From contig OZ023188.1 in assembly GCA_963995505.1 (NCBI GenBank), forward strand, positions 6,200,001 through 6,264,000: 64,000 bases of DNA. The letters run 5' to 3'. Position 1 is the first letter of the stretch. Each line of letters opens with the position of its first letter. The notes under the pieces were generated by a model. That model was not told where the DNA came from, ran no database searches, and saw only the letters and a program-made list of their open reading frames with translations. The position numbers were made by a program, and so were the translations under genes. This document shows, piece by piece, positions 1 through 10,869 of this stretch. The stretch is from Hypericum androsaemum (taxonomy: Eukaryota > Streptophyta > Magnoliopsida > Malpighiales > Hypericaceae).

Positions 1-873
1 AGACTAATGCACTTATTTCGTAAAATATTAAAGATAAAAACTACGAAGCTACATAAGATAAAAGCTAAGCTAAGCTAAGAAGCTAAGTTGAATGTGTGTT
101 GTTTGTTTGTGAGTGTTCTTCATGTCTGTGCCTACTTCTCCTTATATAGAATAAGCTATCCCCAGCCCCATACAAAAATCATAGGCCATGTTTAATATAG
201 GAAAACCTAACATAGCTCCGGTCTAATAATGAAAAACTTAACATGTCCTAAACTTGTAACCAAATTTTCGTCCCTTTCTGTGCTGAATTTAGAAAAGTCC
301 TAAACTACAAAGTTGTAGATCTCTGTCTTCTTTTTCTGTGAATTTTAGAATCACATCAATCCAATACTTGAGCCAAAAATTACAGCCTTTTTATCAAAAC
401 ATGTTTGGCAAATCTGTGAATTAATTTTTCGCTCCAACAAAGTCTATTAAATTATTTAAAAATTGGAAAAATATTAATTTATTGAATTCTAATTTAGTAC
501 GGTTTTTGTGTAAACTTTCTCGAATGCCATTATAGCTCTTTGCAGTATCTAAGTATTCCATGAAAATTGATGGAACAATATTTGAGAGCAGGACAAAAAT
601 TCTTGTCATGTTATTTACGGTTCATCTAAACGTACGGAACCTAACAATTTGTATGAATTTGAAAGGTGCATTGTCTTCCACTTTCCATCACATTTTCTGG
701 TAGAAACAATGCCTGTTTACCATATGTCATGTGCCAATTCGCTGTGTCTAGTCTCGGTTGTAAGATAATTGGGAATTGGAATATAGTCATGAAGCATTTA
801 GGGTTTGCAGTAATGGAACATTCAAATTAATATGCATGTAGTGTCCCAGTTACAACTTTAAATTTCTTCGGGT
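1..873. other. AT-rich non-coding DNA, no gene seen
   Basis: This stretch holds only short chance reading frames. The longest is 62 codons at 421-609 on the minus strand and has no recognisable motif. There is no terminal repeat, tRNA or recognisable protein similarity by eye. It ends at the target-site duplication of the 22-bp-repeat MITE. Confidence 0.5.
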
Positions 874-881
874 GACAGACA

Positions 882-1197
882 GGCGGATTTGGTGGGGACT
901 GGGCTAGTCCCCAAATATGGGGACTAACTCAAACCAATATCACTACACATGCAAACCAATATCACTACATATGCAAACCAATATCACTTCACATACAAAC
1001 CAATATCACTTCATATGTAAACCAGTATCTTGTAAACCAATATCACTTCATATGCAAACCAATATCACTTCATATACAAACCAATATCACCTGATAGGTT
1101 ATTAACCATCAGATTTAAAGATAATCAAATCCGACGGCCCAAAATGTTGTCCCCACCTATGGACAAATTTTCTTTAGTCCCCACTCAATCCGGTCTC
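882..1197. mobile_element. MITE with 22-bp tandem repeats (copy 1)
   Basis: A 316-bp element flanked by the direct repeat GACAGACA at 874-881 and 1198-1205. Its ends are imperfect inverted repeats: GGATTTGGTGGGGACT at the left and GGATTGAGTGGGGACT read inward from the right. Just inside the left end is a small hairpin, GGGGACT-GGGCT-AGTCCCC. The interior is about seven copies of a 22-bp unit starting AACCAATATCACT, with one 15-bp short unit. A related element lies inverted at 18995-19268. There is no coding capacity, so it must be mobilised in trans. The 8-bp duplication here and the 9-11-bp one in copy 2 fit the Mutator or hAT range; I favour Mutator-like. Confidence 0.8.
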
Positions 1198-1205
1198 GAC
1201 AGACA

Positions 1206-2580
1206 CTGATATATAACGTTTCACACGCAGCGAACGCATTGAATTTTCGGCATTCTCCGGCAGGACAAAAGTGCATTTGTTACAGATAGACACCCGTGCT
1301 AATCGAGTAAATTATGGCGTCAATCGGCTGCTGGTGTTACGGAATGTAGTTTGAAAAGAATTGCGACAAGTCGACTCACAACTAATTCACTAATTTTTAT
1401 TAATCATATGTTGGCACAAATATATCAGAGTCATCGGAAAAAACTAACACCATGGACGGAAGTCCAAAACCAAAGAGCCAAACAAGAATTTGAAACAAGT
1501 CTGACGGGGCCGGTGGAGATAAACACCATGGTCGAAAGTTTAATGGAAAAATCGTTTCTCTCTGTAAGATGGGGAAGCGTAAAACTTCCCCAAATCAATC
1601 AAGGAGATCACAATTAGCATGTCGTGCGCAAGTTCAGGAGAAAATGTGCTTACATATTATGCAACAACTAATTAATTAGGTAAAAATATTGTTATAGGAT
1701 TTTTTTATTAGACGTTTTAATTTACCGGCACACTACTTTTTTTATAAGTAATTTTTTATATCTCCATGATAATTATACACCTATTAATCAATACAAAAGC
1801 GTCTAATCATTAATTGTAAACTAGTGCAACAAGGGAAATTGCACATTTGTGACCTGACCACGTGGACAATTTAATTTTGGATTCACTTTGAACTACATAA
1901 AAGTCATCTCCATAGACTAAATTTAGACCTTTAAATTTGATTAAAATTAAAAAAATTTAGATCTAATATTCTAAATCCGTTGGAGGATATTTTGGGATTT
2001 TAACCCAAAAATTGCCAGCTACATTTTCTTCCCACAAACCCCACCATTTCCGTCGATTGTGTCTTCTTCGTCTTCGTCTCTCTCTTTGTTCTCCTCCCCA
2101 AAGAGGAAGGTCTTCTCTCCACGACTCCTCCGCTTCCATGCTTCCTCCAAAAGTGATTCTCTTCTCTTTTATGCTTCCAATTATCTCCTTTTTCTCTTAT
2201 TTTTGCTTTCCTTTTTTTTAATCTTCTTAAGATGTTGGACGTGTTGGACGGGCTGGGCAAACATGCAATGGAGGTGGGAGACCATCTGGATGGTGTGAAC
2301 ATGTATTGGAGGTTTTAAGAGGACATCAATGGCGAATGCATCAGGGCAGAAGTTGAAGGGTCACAACTCCCGTTACTAATGTGCTTTCAATGTGGAATCA
2401 ACCACCCTGGTGTTCAAGGGGCAAAAGCTAGACTTTATTGTATTTTCTTTTTCTAACGACTTTGTCTTTAAGCTTTGTCCAAATTATAACATATTGAGGT
2501 TGCAATTTGCTGGAATTTTGAGTGGGGTTGTAATATTTGTATTGGTACAATGGTTTAAGTTAATTGGTATATTTGTTACG
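1206..2580. other. Unassigned region with a pyrimidine-rich tract
   Basis: A frame at 1351-1617 (88 codons, non-ATG start) has no recognised domain. From about 2030 to 2225 the plus strand is strongly pyrimidine-rich (TCTTCGTCTCTC-type), like a 5' UTR or transposon leader. A short open stretch follows at 2230-2345 (+) ending in TGA, which I do not recognise. It may be the left, non-repeat part of the element whose 22-bp arrays begin at 2582. Confidence 0.3.
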
Positions 2581-2581
2581 T

Positions 2582-3537
2582 GACAATGTTATATTTCTGT
2601 AGTGATATTGGTATATTTCTGTAGTGATATTGGTATATACGTTACCTAATATTGGTATTCATGCGATGTGGTACTGATATTAAATAATTAAATATTTTTG
2701 TATTGATATTGGTATTTCTGTAGTGATATTGATATTTTTGTATTGGTACATTTCTGTAGTAATATTAATTTTTTATATTGGTACAATGGTATAAATATAT
2801 TGGTACATTTGTGGCATCACAATGTTATATTTCTGTAGCGTATTGGTATATTTCTATAGTGATATTGGTATACACGTTACCTGATATTGATATACATGCA
2901 ACAGTGTGATATTGATATGTATGTGAAGAGGTAATGGTATATACGTAGTGTGATATTGGTATGTATGTGAAGTGGTAATGGTATATACGTGGTATGCTAT
3001 TGGTGTGTATATGAAATAATATTGGTATGCATTGTGTGTTTGTTCAGAACATCATAGTATAAGGATACCAATATTAGAGAAGAAAGAGACCAATATCATA
3101 GTAGAAGGAAACCAATATTATAGAAGAAGGAAACCAATATCTGAGAAGAAGAAAACCAATATCCGAGTAGAAGGATACCAATATCAGAGAAGAAGAAAAC
3201 TAATATCAGAGTAGAAGAACACCAATATCATAGTAGAAAAAAATCAATATCATAGAATAAGGAAACCAATATCCGAGTACAAGGATATCAATATTTTCAT
3301 AATTGTATTGATTTTCATAAATTGTATTATTTTCTAACTTTTTTGTGTTATTGATTTAGGGTAATTGGATGGTATTTGTTTCCTTTTTAATTATTTTTAT
3401 AACTATATTCTCAAAATTGTAATTTTTTTTGTTAATAGTGGTGTACCAATATTGTCCCTAATGCCATTCAACCCCCCTTCTATCCCCATCAGTGGGGACT
3501 AGCATAGTCCCCACTGAATTCGAGCCCAAACATAGTT
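2582..3537. mobile_element. Larger element with two opposed 22-bp arrays
   Basis: The right end, near 3537, matches the terminal segment of the MITE at 882-1197, including a hairpin (GTGGGGACTA-gca-TAGTCCCCAC, 3491-3513). The interior has two arrays with 22-bp spacing. From 2582 to about 3020 the unit carries ATATTGGTAT; from about 3065 to 3302 it carries the reverse-complement core ACCAATAT followed by a purine-rich spacer (AGAGAAGAAGG type), about ten copies. The arms share only the core, so this is not a simple inverted repeat. I found no left terminus and no target-site duplication, so the element may be 5'-truncated or start further left. The 60-codon frame over the second array is a repeat artefact. 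Confidence 0.55.
3065..3302. repeat. 22-bp tandem array, ACCAATAT core
   Basis: About ten units of 22 bp, each beginning (A)CCAATAT and followed by a variable purine-rich stretch such as CAGAGAAGAAGGAAA. Since 22 is not a multiple of three, a conserved protein repeat is not the explanation. The opposed array at 2582-3020 has the same spacing. Confidence 0.75.
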
Positions 3538-3665
3538 ATGTTTAATATTCAGTTGATCTACTATAATCGATGGCATGACCCAAATCTATAACTACAATTG
3601 AGAAAATCTCCAAATTTAGAAAATGACTGAAACTCTATTAAAATCATTTCATATTATAAATTATA

Positions 3666-4355
3666 AGGAAAATTGCCCTCAGGTCCCTGGTATTTGCTTA
3701 AATCACTATTTTAGTCCTTGCTGTTTCGAAATTAAAATTTTGGTTCCCCTAGTTTGCTTTTATTAAATTCTAAGGTCCCTCGCTGATGTCATCATTCAAT
3801 TTATTATATTTTATTCATTGAAATGACTTTGCTACCCTTAAAAATCAAACAAATTACTTAGTCTTCTTCTCCGGCCATCCATCCTTCTTCTCCGACAACC
3901 ATTTTTTCTTCTCCGGCCATTTTTCTTCTCCGGTAAATAAAACCGCGAGGAGAGGACGAGCCCCTCGAGGTTCTTGGCCAAGCCGAACTCGATCTCGGCC
4001 AACAGTCCTCGACGCGATCAGTGAGCTTATCGAGGGCTTTGCTCTGCTGCTGCAAGTCCTTCAATCAGTCGTCGACGCGGTCGGTGAGCTTATAGAGGGC
4101 TTTTTTCTGGGTTTTATTCTTTCTTGGTTTTTAGAGGTCCCCGGAGCCTAGCCGGAGAAGATAACTTTTTGTTTTTTATTATAAGGATAAAACTATCATT
4201 TTCAAATTATTTTGACCGATGACATCAGCAATTGACTCTTAGGGACCTTAGAGTATAATAAAAACAAACTAGGGGGACCAAAGTTTCGATTTTAAAACAG
4301 CAGGGACTAAAACAGTGATTTAAGCAAACACCAGGGACTTGAGGGCAATTTGCTC
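3666..4355. mobile_element. Mutator-like MITE (690 bp)
   Basis: Long terminal inverted repeats of roughly 130 bp bound this element: the left starts near AATTGCCCTCAGGTCCCTGG and the right ends with its complement (CCAGGGACTTGAGGGCAATT). It is flanked by a perfect 9-bp duplication, TAAATTATA, at 3657-3665 and 4356-4364. Long TIRs with a 9-bp duplication are the hallmark of Mutator-type elements. The interior (3850-4150) is a moderately GC-rich region with a 68-codon minus frame, 3858-4064, that I do not recognise. No transposase is encoded. Confidence 0.85.
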
Positions 4356-4569
4356 TAAATTATATTACTTAAAAAAAAATTGGACTATTATCCAAGAGTT
4401 GTCAATAGGGTAATAATCATTTCATTTAGTTTCGAGCAACCCCAAATAATTATGAGATTACGCATGTTGTTTTTGACATTGGGAAAATAAATCACGTGGG
4501 CATGGCTTCCCTGGTTTATTTTATCAGAAGTACTAGTATGTAGTTGTTCCTAACTTGAGTGCACTAATT

Positions 4570-5991
4570 TTGAATATGTTTGAGTCTGCATCACTTCCTC
4601 TTGACCTCAATAAGACACACATCTGTCTTATTCCAAAAGTCCAAAATCTAATAGACATTCATGGTTTTTGACTAATAGAACTGTGTAACTTTGCATACAA
4701 TGCTTACTCTAAGATCCTAGCTAACAGGATGAGTCCTTGGATGTGCAACTTGATATCTAAATGTCAAAGAGCTTTTGTGAAAGGCGTAAGCATTCTGGAC
4801 AATATAATCATTGTCTTTGAGGTATTTCACTGTCTTAGAACTGCTCCTGAAAGAGTATCTAGTTCTATAGTGTCAAGATTGATTTTAAAAACATATAACC
4901 TTGTTGATGTGTATGTTCTGGAACAAATCATGCTTAAAGTAAATGGATTAGATGTATAATGAGATGTGTCAACTGTACCTCATTCAGTGTCCATTTTAAT
5001 GGTTGTCCCTTCCCTTGGTTCAGGTCTGAAAGAGGTCTTACACAAGGTGATTGATCCTCTAACACCCTTTCTGTTTTTTTTATTTCAGACTCTTTTGCCC
5101 ATTTTGTAAATAATGCTAAGAATTTAAGAAAAATTCAGGGATTTACTATTAACAGATATTGTCCATCACTTACACATGTCTTATTTTCAGATAATATGTT
5201 GCTCTTTGGTGGAGCAACTGAGGATGATGCCAGGAAATTGAAGAGCTTGTTGGTCCAATTCTCTGAATTTTCTGGACAACTGATAAATTTTCAAAAGTCA
5301 AGCATATACGTTTCCAAATAGGAGACCAATGATATGAAGCAGAATATCATGATTATAATAGAAATGAAACGGATGCAGCGGGATGAAATATACTTAGGTC
5401 TCCCTTCTATCTAGGGGAGATCTAAGAAGGAGGTTCTCAACTTTCTTTTTAACAGAATGTAAAAAAATGCTTAGTTGGAAGTAGAATCTCCTTTCCATGG
5501 CTGGAAGGGATGTTCTTATCAAATCTGTTTTGACAGCTATTCCCACCTAAACGATGTAATGCCTCTTCCTACCAACTACTTTTGTTAACAAAATGAATAG
5601 TCTTATGGCCAAATTTTGGTGGTTTGGTGAGGGTAATGGAAAGAAAATACATTGGGTTACTAAAGGTGGCTTGGGATTTAAGGACTTGAGGTTATTTAAC
5701 ATCCCCCTTCTTGCTAAATAAGTTTGGAGGTTGTTGACTAACCAGAATTCAATGTGCTACCAAATTTTGCATGGTTTATTTTTTCATAGCATTGATTTGT
5801 TGAGTGCTACCAAATTCTACATGGATTTAAGGGCTTGAGGTTATTTAACATCTCCCCTTTTGCTAAACAAGCTTGGAGGTTGTTGACTAACCAGAATTTG
5901 ATGTGCTACCAAATTCTGCATGGTTTATTTTTTCATAGCACTGATTTGTTGAGTGCTACTAAGTATTACAGACCCTCATGGGTTTATAGCA
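4570..5991 (+). pseudogene. LINE reverse transcriptase remnant, 5' part
   Basis: Reverse transcriptase of a plant non-LTR retrotransposon (L1/RTE-like), which copies its RNA at a nicked target. Readable blocks, across several frames, are: KTHICLIPK (about 4612-4638); an LCN-type block then AYSKILANRMSPWM (to 4745); QRAFVKGVSILDNI (4763-4805); a degenerate catalytic block with FSDN where FADD is expected (about 5190); and MAKFWW (about 5605), GGLGFKDLRLFN (5667-5702). Frameshifts and stops are frequent and the catalytic motif is lost. The element resumes at 8865 after an LTR retrotransposon insertion. It carries a 149-bp tandem duplication at 5675-5972. Confidence 0.8.
5675..5972 (+). repeat. 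149-bp tandem duplication inside the LINE
   Basis: The segment starting GATTTAAGGACTTGAGG at 5675 is repeated from 5824 with few mismatches. Both copies encode the conserved 'GF/KDLRLFN...WRLLTNQNS/LMCYQILHG' region of plant LINE reverse transcriptases. The duplication is a local slippage or unequal-exchange event after the LINE decayed. Confidence 0.75.
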
Positions 5992-5996
5992 GTTTG

Positions 5997-7344
5997 TGAT
6001 GAGTGTGTAAACGCTCATGCTTTGTTATGAGTTTTGTAAGTATTTAATCGTATTTTTATTCATTTTTTGTGAGTCCAATAGAATCTTTTATCGTTTATGT
6101 GTGTTCGAGTCATGGAATGGACTTCTACCATGTGTCACATGTTTTGGTAGGTTGACGGAGTGGTTCGTGATCAAATGGGGCGAAGACGAGGAGCGATGGA
6201 TCGAAGTTGAGTAGAGCCTGGCAGGCGCCAAACATCTGGAGTACGCCAAGACTTAGCATATGGAGTAAGCCAGTAACGTGGCAGACGCCAACGGCCAGGG
6301 AGTAGCTGAGACCTGGCGAAAGCCAGCCACTTGGCGGACGCTAGGTCCCCCGATGGCAAATTTTCTAGACTTTCTTTTTAGACGGGATTTTGGCCCGTTT
6401 TGGTTTGCTACGAGTTTTGGCCCCTATTTTGGCCTAAGAATATTACGGTTAAGTTATTTCCTTATCTATGGTCACTTATTATTGGCCCGAGAACTTCTAG
6501 TTTAAGTAAAACTCTTCTAAATTTCCTATTTTCTAGCTAGTTGTTTGGCTATATATAGGCCATAGTCTCTTAGGTTTTATATATACTTTCCCTGAGACCT
6601 TGAGAATTACCCTTTGATATTGATAAACGCACGTGGTGGTCTAGCTGGAGGAGGAGATTGGAACGACTTGCTCCAACGACTAATCCCTCTCTTTCTCTAG
6701 TTGGAGAAGGAGATTGCAATGCCCTAAATATGTGATTGATTGTCTATGTTAGGTTGTGGTTTTAATTAGTGTGTTTAATGCTTAATTTAAATTGACCATT
6801 TAGATTATGATTAGAGTTAGCAAGAGTGGACCGAAAGGCACTTGAGTTAATGGAAAGAACCAATTAGCATGCTCTTAGGTATTGATGAGTTGTCTTAATA
6901 TCGTAAGAATAACCCATTAGGAAGAATCTTCATAATTCAGATTAGTCTAGTTCTAGGTCTAATTGATGAGCGAAAGTGTTAATTAGTAATCTAGGTCTTT
7001 TCTATCTTAGTTTTGTCACCCTAATAAGTGAAAGCATTAGGAAGATGCGTTAGAACACTATGGGTACTAGTTAGAACTTCACAAGAACCATAATCTCGAC
7101 ATAGGTAGTTAATTCATAAGGGTATCGTGCTCGTTTGTCTCCACTGAATCACAACTCTTTTATTTGCATTCCTGATTTTGTTTATTTTCTTATGACCTCG
7201 TTTACTTCTTTACAACCTTTAATTTTTACGCTTTGCATAATTGATTATTTAGATTTTCTTGTCCAACCCTCAGTTTTAAGAACCTTACTTTCCACTATAT
7301 TATTTGATTGCATATTTAATTGCTTGTCAATTTCTCGTATTTCA
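5997..7344 (+). repeat. 5' LTR of the nested retrotransposon
   Basis: 1348 bp, starting TGATGAGTG and ending TTTCA, followed at 7345 by the primer-binding region. Its last ~308 bp (7037-7344) match 8552-8859. A GC-rich patch at about 6170-6360 has several short GGCG...GCC and CAGACGCC-type motifs and accounts for the overlapping frames on both strands there; I see no real gene in it. Confidence 0.75.
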
Positions 7345-7679
7345 AATTGGTACCGTCGACACGGAACTGAGATTTTAGGACATCAAATCAAAAGCAATTT
7401 ATTTTGTGTAGCAAACTTGCTAATTTCGTGTACTTTTTTTTTCAGGATTCTTTAGTGCGTGCCAAGAACGCTGAGTGAAAGACTAGACCTTGACACAAAT
7501 ACTGTGCTTGAGGTTGACATCGGAGTACTCGAAAGGGTAATTAGGCGTGATAAGACACAAACACTGTAGGGGACACGCCACAAAGAAGGACACTGCTGAA
7601 ATCATCTGTTCCTACATGGAATGAGAACCCTAATGGTTTACGACAACCACTTGTAGGTCCCAACTCTTTTCAGATCCCA

Positions 7680-8553
7680 GCAGCAGTTGTCGAATTATTG
7701 CAAAATTTGGTCCAATTCGGTGGATTGCCAAACGAAGATCCTCAAGACCATCTCTCTCGGTTTGAGGACATCTGTAATATCATAAAGCTTCAAAGGGTCA
7801 GTGATGATATTTTGAAGCTACGTCTCTTCCACTTTTCCTTGAAGTACCGAGCTCACATTTGGTATAATAAGTTGAAGGGAGGGACGATTCAGAGTTGAAA
7901 TAATCTGGTCCATACTTTTCTTCGAAAGTTCTTCTCAATGGCCAAGTCAGCCAAACTCTTGCGGGACATAAAAACTTTTATACAAGGTGATGGGGAGAGC
8001 ATCTATGAGGCTTGGGAATGATTCACGGATCTCCAAAGTTCCTTCTATCAACATGGCATAACTCAAGAAAACCTCATGAAGATCTTTTACAATGGGTTAG
8101 ATGGCCCATCCCGTGATCATATTGACGCCTCATCTCAAGGGATGTTCTTGAGGAAGACTGCTGATGAAGCCACTCGTTTAATGGAGGAGATGGTCGAGGT
8201 CAATGGTATGTGGCCAAAAGAACGCGCCAAGCAACCCCGTAAGGAAGCAACTCGAGGGGTACTTGATGTGGATACCAACACCAGGCTTGAAGCTAAAGTG
8301 GAGGCAGTTACTAAAAGACTTGAAGAATTGACCAAGGGTAAGAAAAAGGCAGCTGCAATGCAAGCTACTTGCTAGCTTTGCAAAGAATCACATCATACTA
8401 ATGACTGTCCAACGTTGGGGGAGATTCAGGCCATCGCTGTTAGAACACCACCAGGTATGGGCTACTCAAAGCAAACTAATGCTCAGCCAAATTTCTCTCG
8501 ATTTGACCAGCAAGCAAACAACAGTAGTACTCAACAAGAACCCAGAAAGAGTT
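7680..8553 (+). pseudogene. gag remnant (Retrotrans_gag plus zinc knuckle)
   Basis: The capsid polyprotein of an LTR retrotransposon, which packages the element RNA. The frame reads LVQFGGLPNEDPQDHLSRFE, then LRLFHFSLKYRAHIWY, then (after a stop near 7898) FLRKFFSMAKSAKLLRDI, then ENLMKIFYNGLD, all typical of the retrotransposon gag domain. A basic segment and a CX2CX3HX4C zinc knuckle follow at about 8366-8410; it is interrupted by TAG within the first CX2C. At least three in-frame stops make it non-functional. The sequence stops where the truncated 3' LTR begins, so pol is absent. Confidence 0.8.
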
Positions 8554-8859
8554 AGGGAGATGCGTTAGAATACTCTGGGTACTAGTTAGAACTTCACACG
8601 AACCATAATCTCGACATGGGTAGTTAATTCATAAGAGTATCATGCTCGTTTGTCTCTACTGAATCACAACTCTTTTATTTACGTTCCTGATTTTGTTTAT
8701 TTTCTTACGACCTCGTTTACTTCTTTACAAACTTTAATTTTTCTGCTTCGCATAATTGATTGTTTAGATTTTTTTGTCCAACCCTCAGTTTTAAGAACCT
8801 TACTTTCCACTATATTATTTGATTTCATGTTTAATTGCTTGTCAATTTTTCGTAGATCA
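8552..8859 (+). repeat. Truncated 3' LTR
   Basis: Direct repeat of 7037-7344 with scattered substitutions, ending CA before the target duplication GCTTG. The first ~1040 bp of this LTR are missing. Confidence 0.8.
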
Positions 8860-8864
8860 GCTTG

Positions 8865-10262
8865 CTTAAACGAAAAGAACCCTTACTAGAAGATGTTCTT
8901 TTTAGGATAGTGGATGGTAGTTCTACCAGGATATTGCAGGACTCCTAGTTACCTACTCTTCCTAATGATAGACCAACACAGAGACTAAACAATCTTCGAC
9001 ATCTTTCAATTGTTTATGATCTTATCTGTCATTCCACTATGATCTCGAACTTGGATATGATTCAACTCTTTTTTAATCTTGTTGAATAACAAGCAATTAC
9101 TAACATTAATCTATGCATGACTTGGTACCAAGACAAGATGGTTTGGAGGCATAGTAATGTTGGTATTTTTATGGTTAAAAGAGGGTACCAAATTTTGGAG
9201 GTGCAGCAGAATCTAGTAAGACAAGATACTAACTCTTCTGATGTTGTGGACACTAGTGTCTGGAGGAGGATCTGAAAACTTAAGGTCCCTCCAAAGATTA
9301 ATCACTTTATTTGGAGGTTAGCTAAGAATGAAATAGATACTGCTGCAAATTTACATAGAAATTTTTTGGCTAGATCACCTGTTTGTTTCTCAAGTGTGTT
9401 TTGAAGCTTACAAAACTGTGATCCACTTGCTTTTTGGATGCTCTCATGCTAGAGTTACATGGCGTAGAAGCCCGCTGAGCTATCTTTTAGACCCGAACAT
9501 ACATATTAATTTTGCAATTTGGCTAGTTTTTTTTTACTTACTAAATTCTGTAGATTGTCATGATCTGATGTCATATGCTAGGCAAATATGTTGGAGTATA
9601 TGGTTAGCTAGAAATAAATTTATATACAAAAGTATTAATATTGATCCAGTTACAACTGTGCTACAAGCTTCTTATTATTGCAATGAATTCTTGCAATTCA
9701 CAGGTACAATCCACATGAATCAACCAATGGTTGAACCTCAGCACATTCAAGAATGACGCCCTCGAAAAGAATCATGAAATTCAATTATGATGCGTCGTGG
9801 ACATAGGCTTCTTCCATGTCTTGTATCGCCTGCAATTGCTCGCAACTATCTTGGCCTAGCATCTGCAAGTGAGCACAAACAAATTCTTGCCTTATCACCA
9901 CTTAAGCAGAAATCCAAGCCATTAAATCGGCTCTGAATCTAATTCAGAATGATTTCTCAATCCAGGAGACATGCATTGAATCTGATTATAATCTTATAGT
10001 TACCATTATGCTTTATCTTCATTCCTCGATATTCTGGAATTTAGAATCTCTTGTTCGAGATATACGTCAATCACTTCATCTACTCCCAAATTATAGACTT
10101 AGTCTAGTTTCTAGGATGCAAAACCAAGTCACTAATTGAGTTTGCAAACAAACTAGACTAGGACTTCTTCATTGTAATCTACTTATTCACCATTCACTTA
10201 AGCAGGATAATTTGTTGTACTCTGATTTTCGCACTTTATATATATTATATATATTTATCAAG
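8865..10262 (+). pseudogene. LINE 3' part: zinc-binding and RNase H remnant
   Basis: Continues the LINE interrupted at 5991. The first block (about 8866-8935) reads LLKRKEPLLEDVLFRIVDGS. Next come the zf-RVT-like region (KLKVPPKINHFIWRLAKNE at about 9276-9330; VCFEAYKTVIHLLFGCSHA at 9393-9449) and WSIWLARNKFIYKS (about 9593-9634). An RNase H-type domain follows: KFNYDASW at about 9772, an EIQAIKSAL block at about 9912 and ESDYNLIV at about 9979, which carry the usual acidic residues (D, E, D). Stops and frameshifts occur throughout. The 3' end is near the ATATAT and A-rich tract at 10238-10275, as expected for a LINE tail. Confidence 0.8.
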
Positions 10263-10275
10263 AGAAAAAAAATAG

Positions 10276-10852
10276 AAAATGCTTCTCCGCTGGAAAAAAA
10301 ATAGCGAAATCTAGGTTTCTGAGAAAGTCAGCGAAATACAGGTAAGCCCTTATAGCTGTCATTGAAGATCCTGGTTCAGATTTCGTGAATGTCATTAGAG
10401 AGGTCCTTAAAGCTGTCAACGATACTTCCATGATATGCTCCTCTGAAAAAATATTGGCGACGAGCCTTTAATGCTGTTAAAGTCTCTTCTCGAGATTAGG
10501 AAAGAAGTCCCATTGAGGTCATCTCCTTTCAGTCGAGATCAATTAACGAAAAGCAATGAAGGAGAAGAGTTTACCGAGGGTTCGAATCCCTCTCTTTCTG
10601 TACCAAATAGTGTTAACCAAGGAAAATAATCGAACTATAAAAAAATTTAGCATAAATTTTTTTTGTCTAGTAACAATACGTCGGGCGCCAGAAGGGGCTC
10701 TGTGGGCCCATTTTGAGGAAAATCATATCGGCCCTTCCAACAGATGAATTTGTGTTGATGGAGATTGTTGAGCCGGAGGAATTGGAGACCTTTGACTACT
10801 CCTGAGTTTACCCTCCGAAGAGACTTATTTTATGGTCACCGCTATATATAAA
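10276..10852. other. Unassigned segment with an exon-like stretch
   Basis: On the plus strand, 10350-10470 stays open for about 40 codons (IAVIEDPGSDFVNVIREV, then LKAVNDTSMICSSEKIL) and reads like part of a globular protein. I do not recognise the family, and there is no start, stop or clear splice site tying it to a gene. It is followed by the tRNA-like fragment at 10575 and a short GC-rich patch at 10678-10745. The segment may be captured gene or organelle DNA. Confidence 0.3.
10573..10605 (+). pseudogene. Organelle-type tRNA-Ser 3' fragment
   Basis: The 33 bases from GTTTACCGAGGG through TTCGAATCCCTCTCTTTC look like the 3' part (variable arm end, T-arm with GGTTCGAATCC, acceptor strand) of chloroplast tRNA-Ser(GGA). 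The anticodon and 5' half are absent, so it is not a gene. It is probably a small plastid or mitochondrial DNA insertion. A tRNA-derived SINE piece is possible, but no A box or SINE tail is visible. Confidence 0.5.
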
Positions 10853-10869
10853 AAAAGTAACCCCAAACG

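Larger units (their letters stand above)
5997..8859 (+). mobile_element. Deleted gypsy-type LTR retrotransposon in LINE
   Basis: A 2.86-kb insertion splits the LINE coding remnant. It begins TGATGAGTG and ends GTAGATCA, with a near-perfect 5-bp target duplication (GTTTG at 5992-5996, GCTTG at 8860-8864). It consists of a full left LTR, a degenerate primer-binding region, a gag remnant and only the last ~305 bp of the right LTR. No protease, reverse transcriptase or integrase remains. The loss joins the gag end directly to mid-LTR at a short TTAGG match (7037 and 8552). The gag type and the primer region (degenerate relative of the TGGCGCCGTTGCCGGGG class) suggest the Tat/Athila branch of Ty3-gypsy; that assignment is inference. 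Confidence 0.8.

Noticed and set aside
917..1302. Possible CRISPR-like array in the 22-bp repeats
   Set aside because: The whole unit is repetitive with no unique spacers, it lies within transposon ends, and the host is a plant.
3032..3214. 60-codon frame with a repeated RRRKPISEKK-like peptide
   Set aside because: It translates the 22-bp tandem array; 22 bp is not a codon multiple and the frame drifts, so it is a repeat artefact.
882..3537. Helitron, because of the terminal hairpin
   Set aside because: Target-site duplications of 8-11 bp are present and there is no TC start with CTRR end; Helitrons make no duplication.
6171..6505. Overlapping frames in the GC-rich patch at 6171-6505
   Set aside because: They lie inside the 5' LTR and on both strands; LTR composition explains them.
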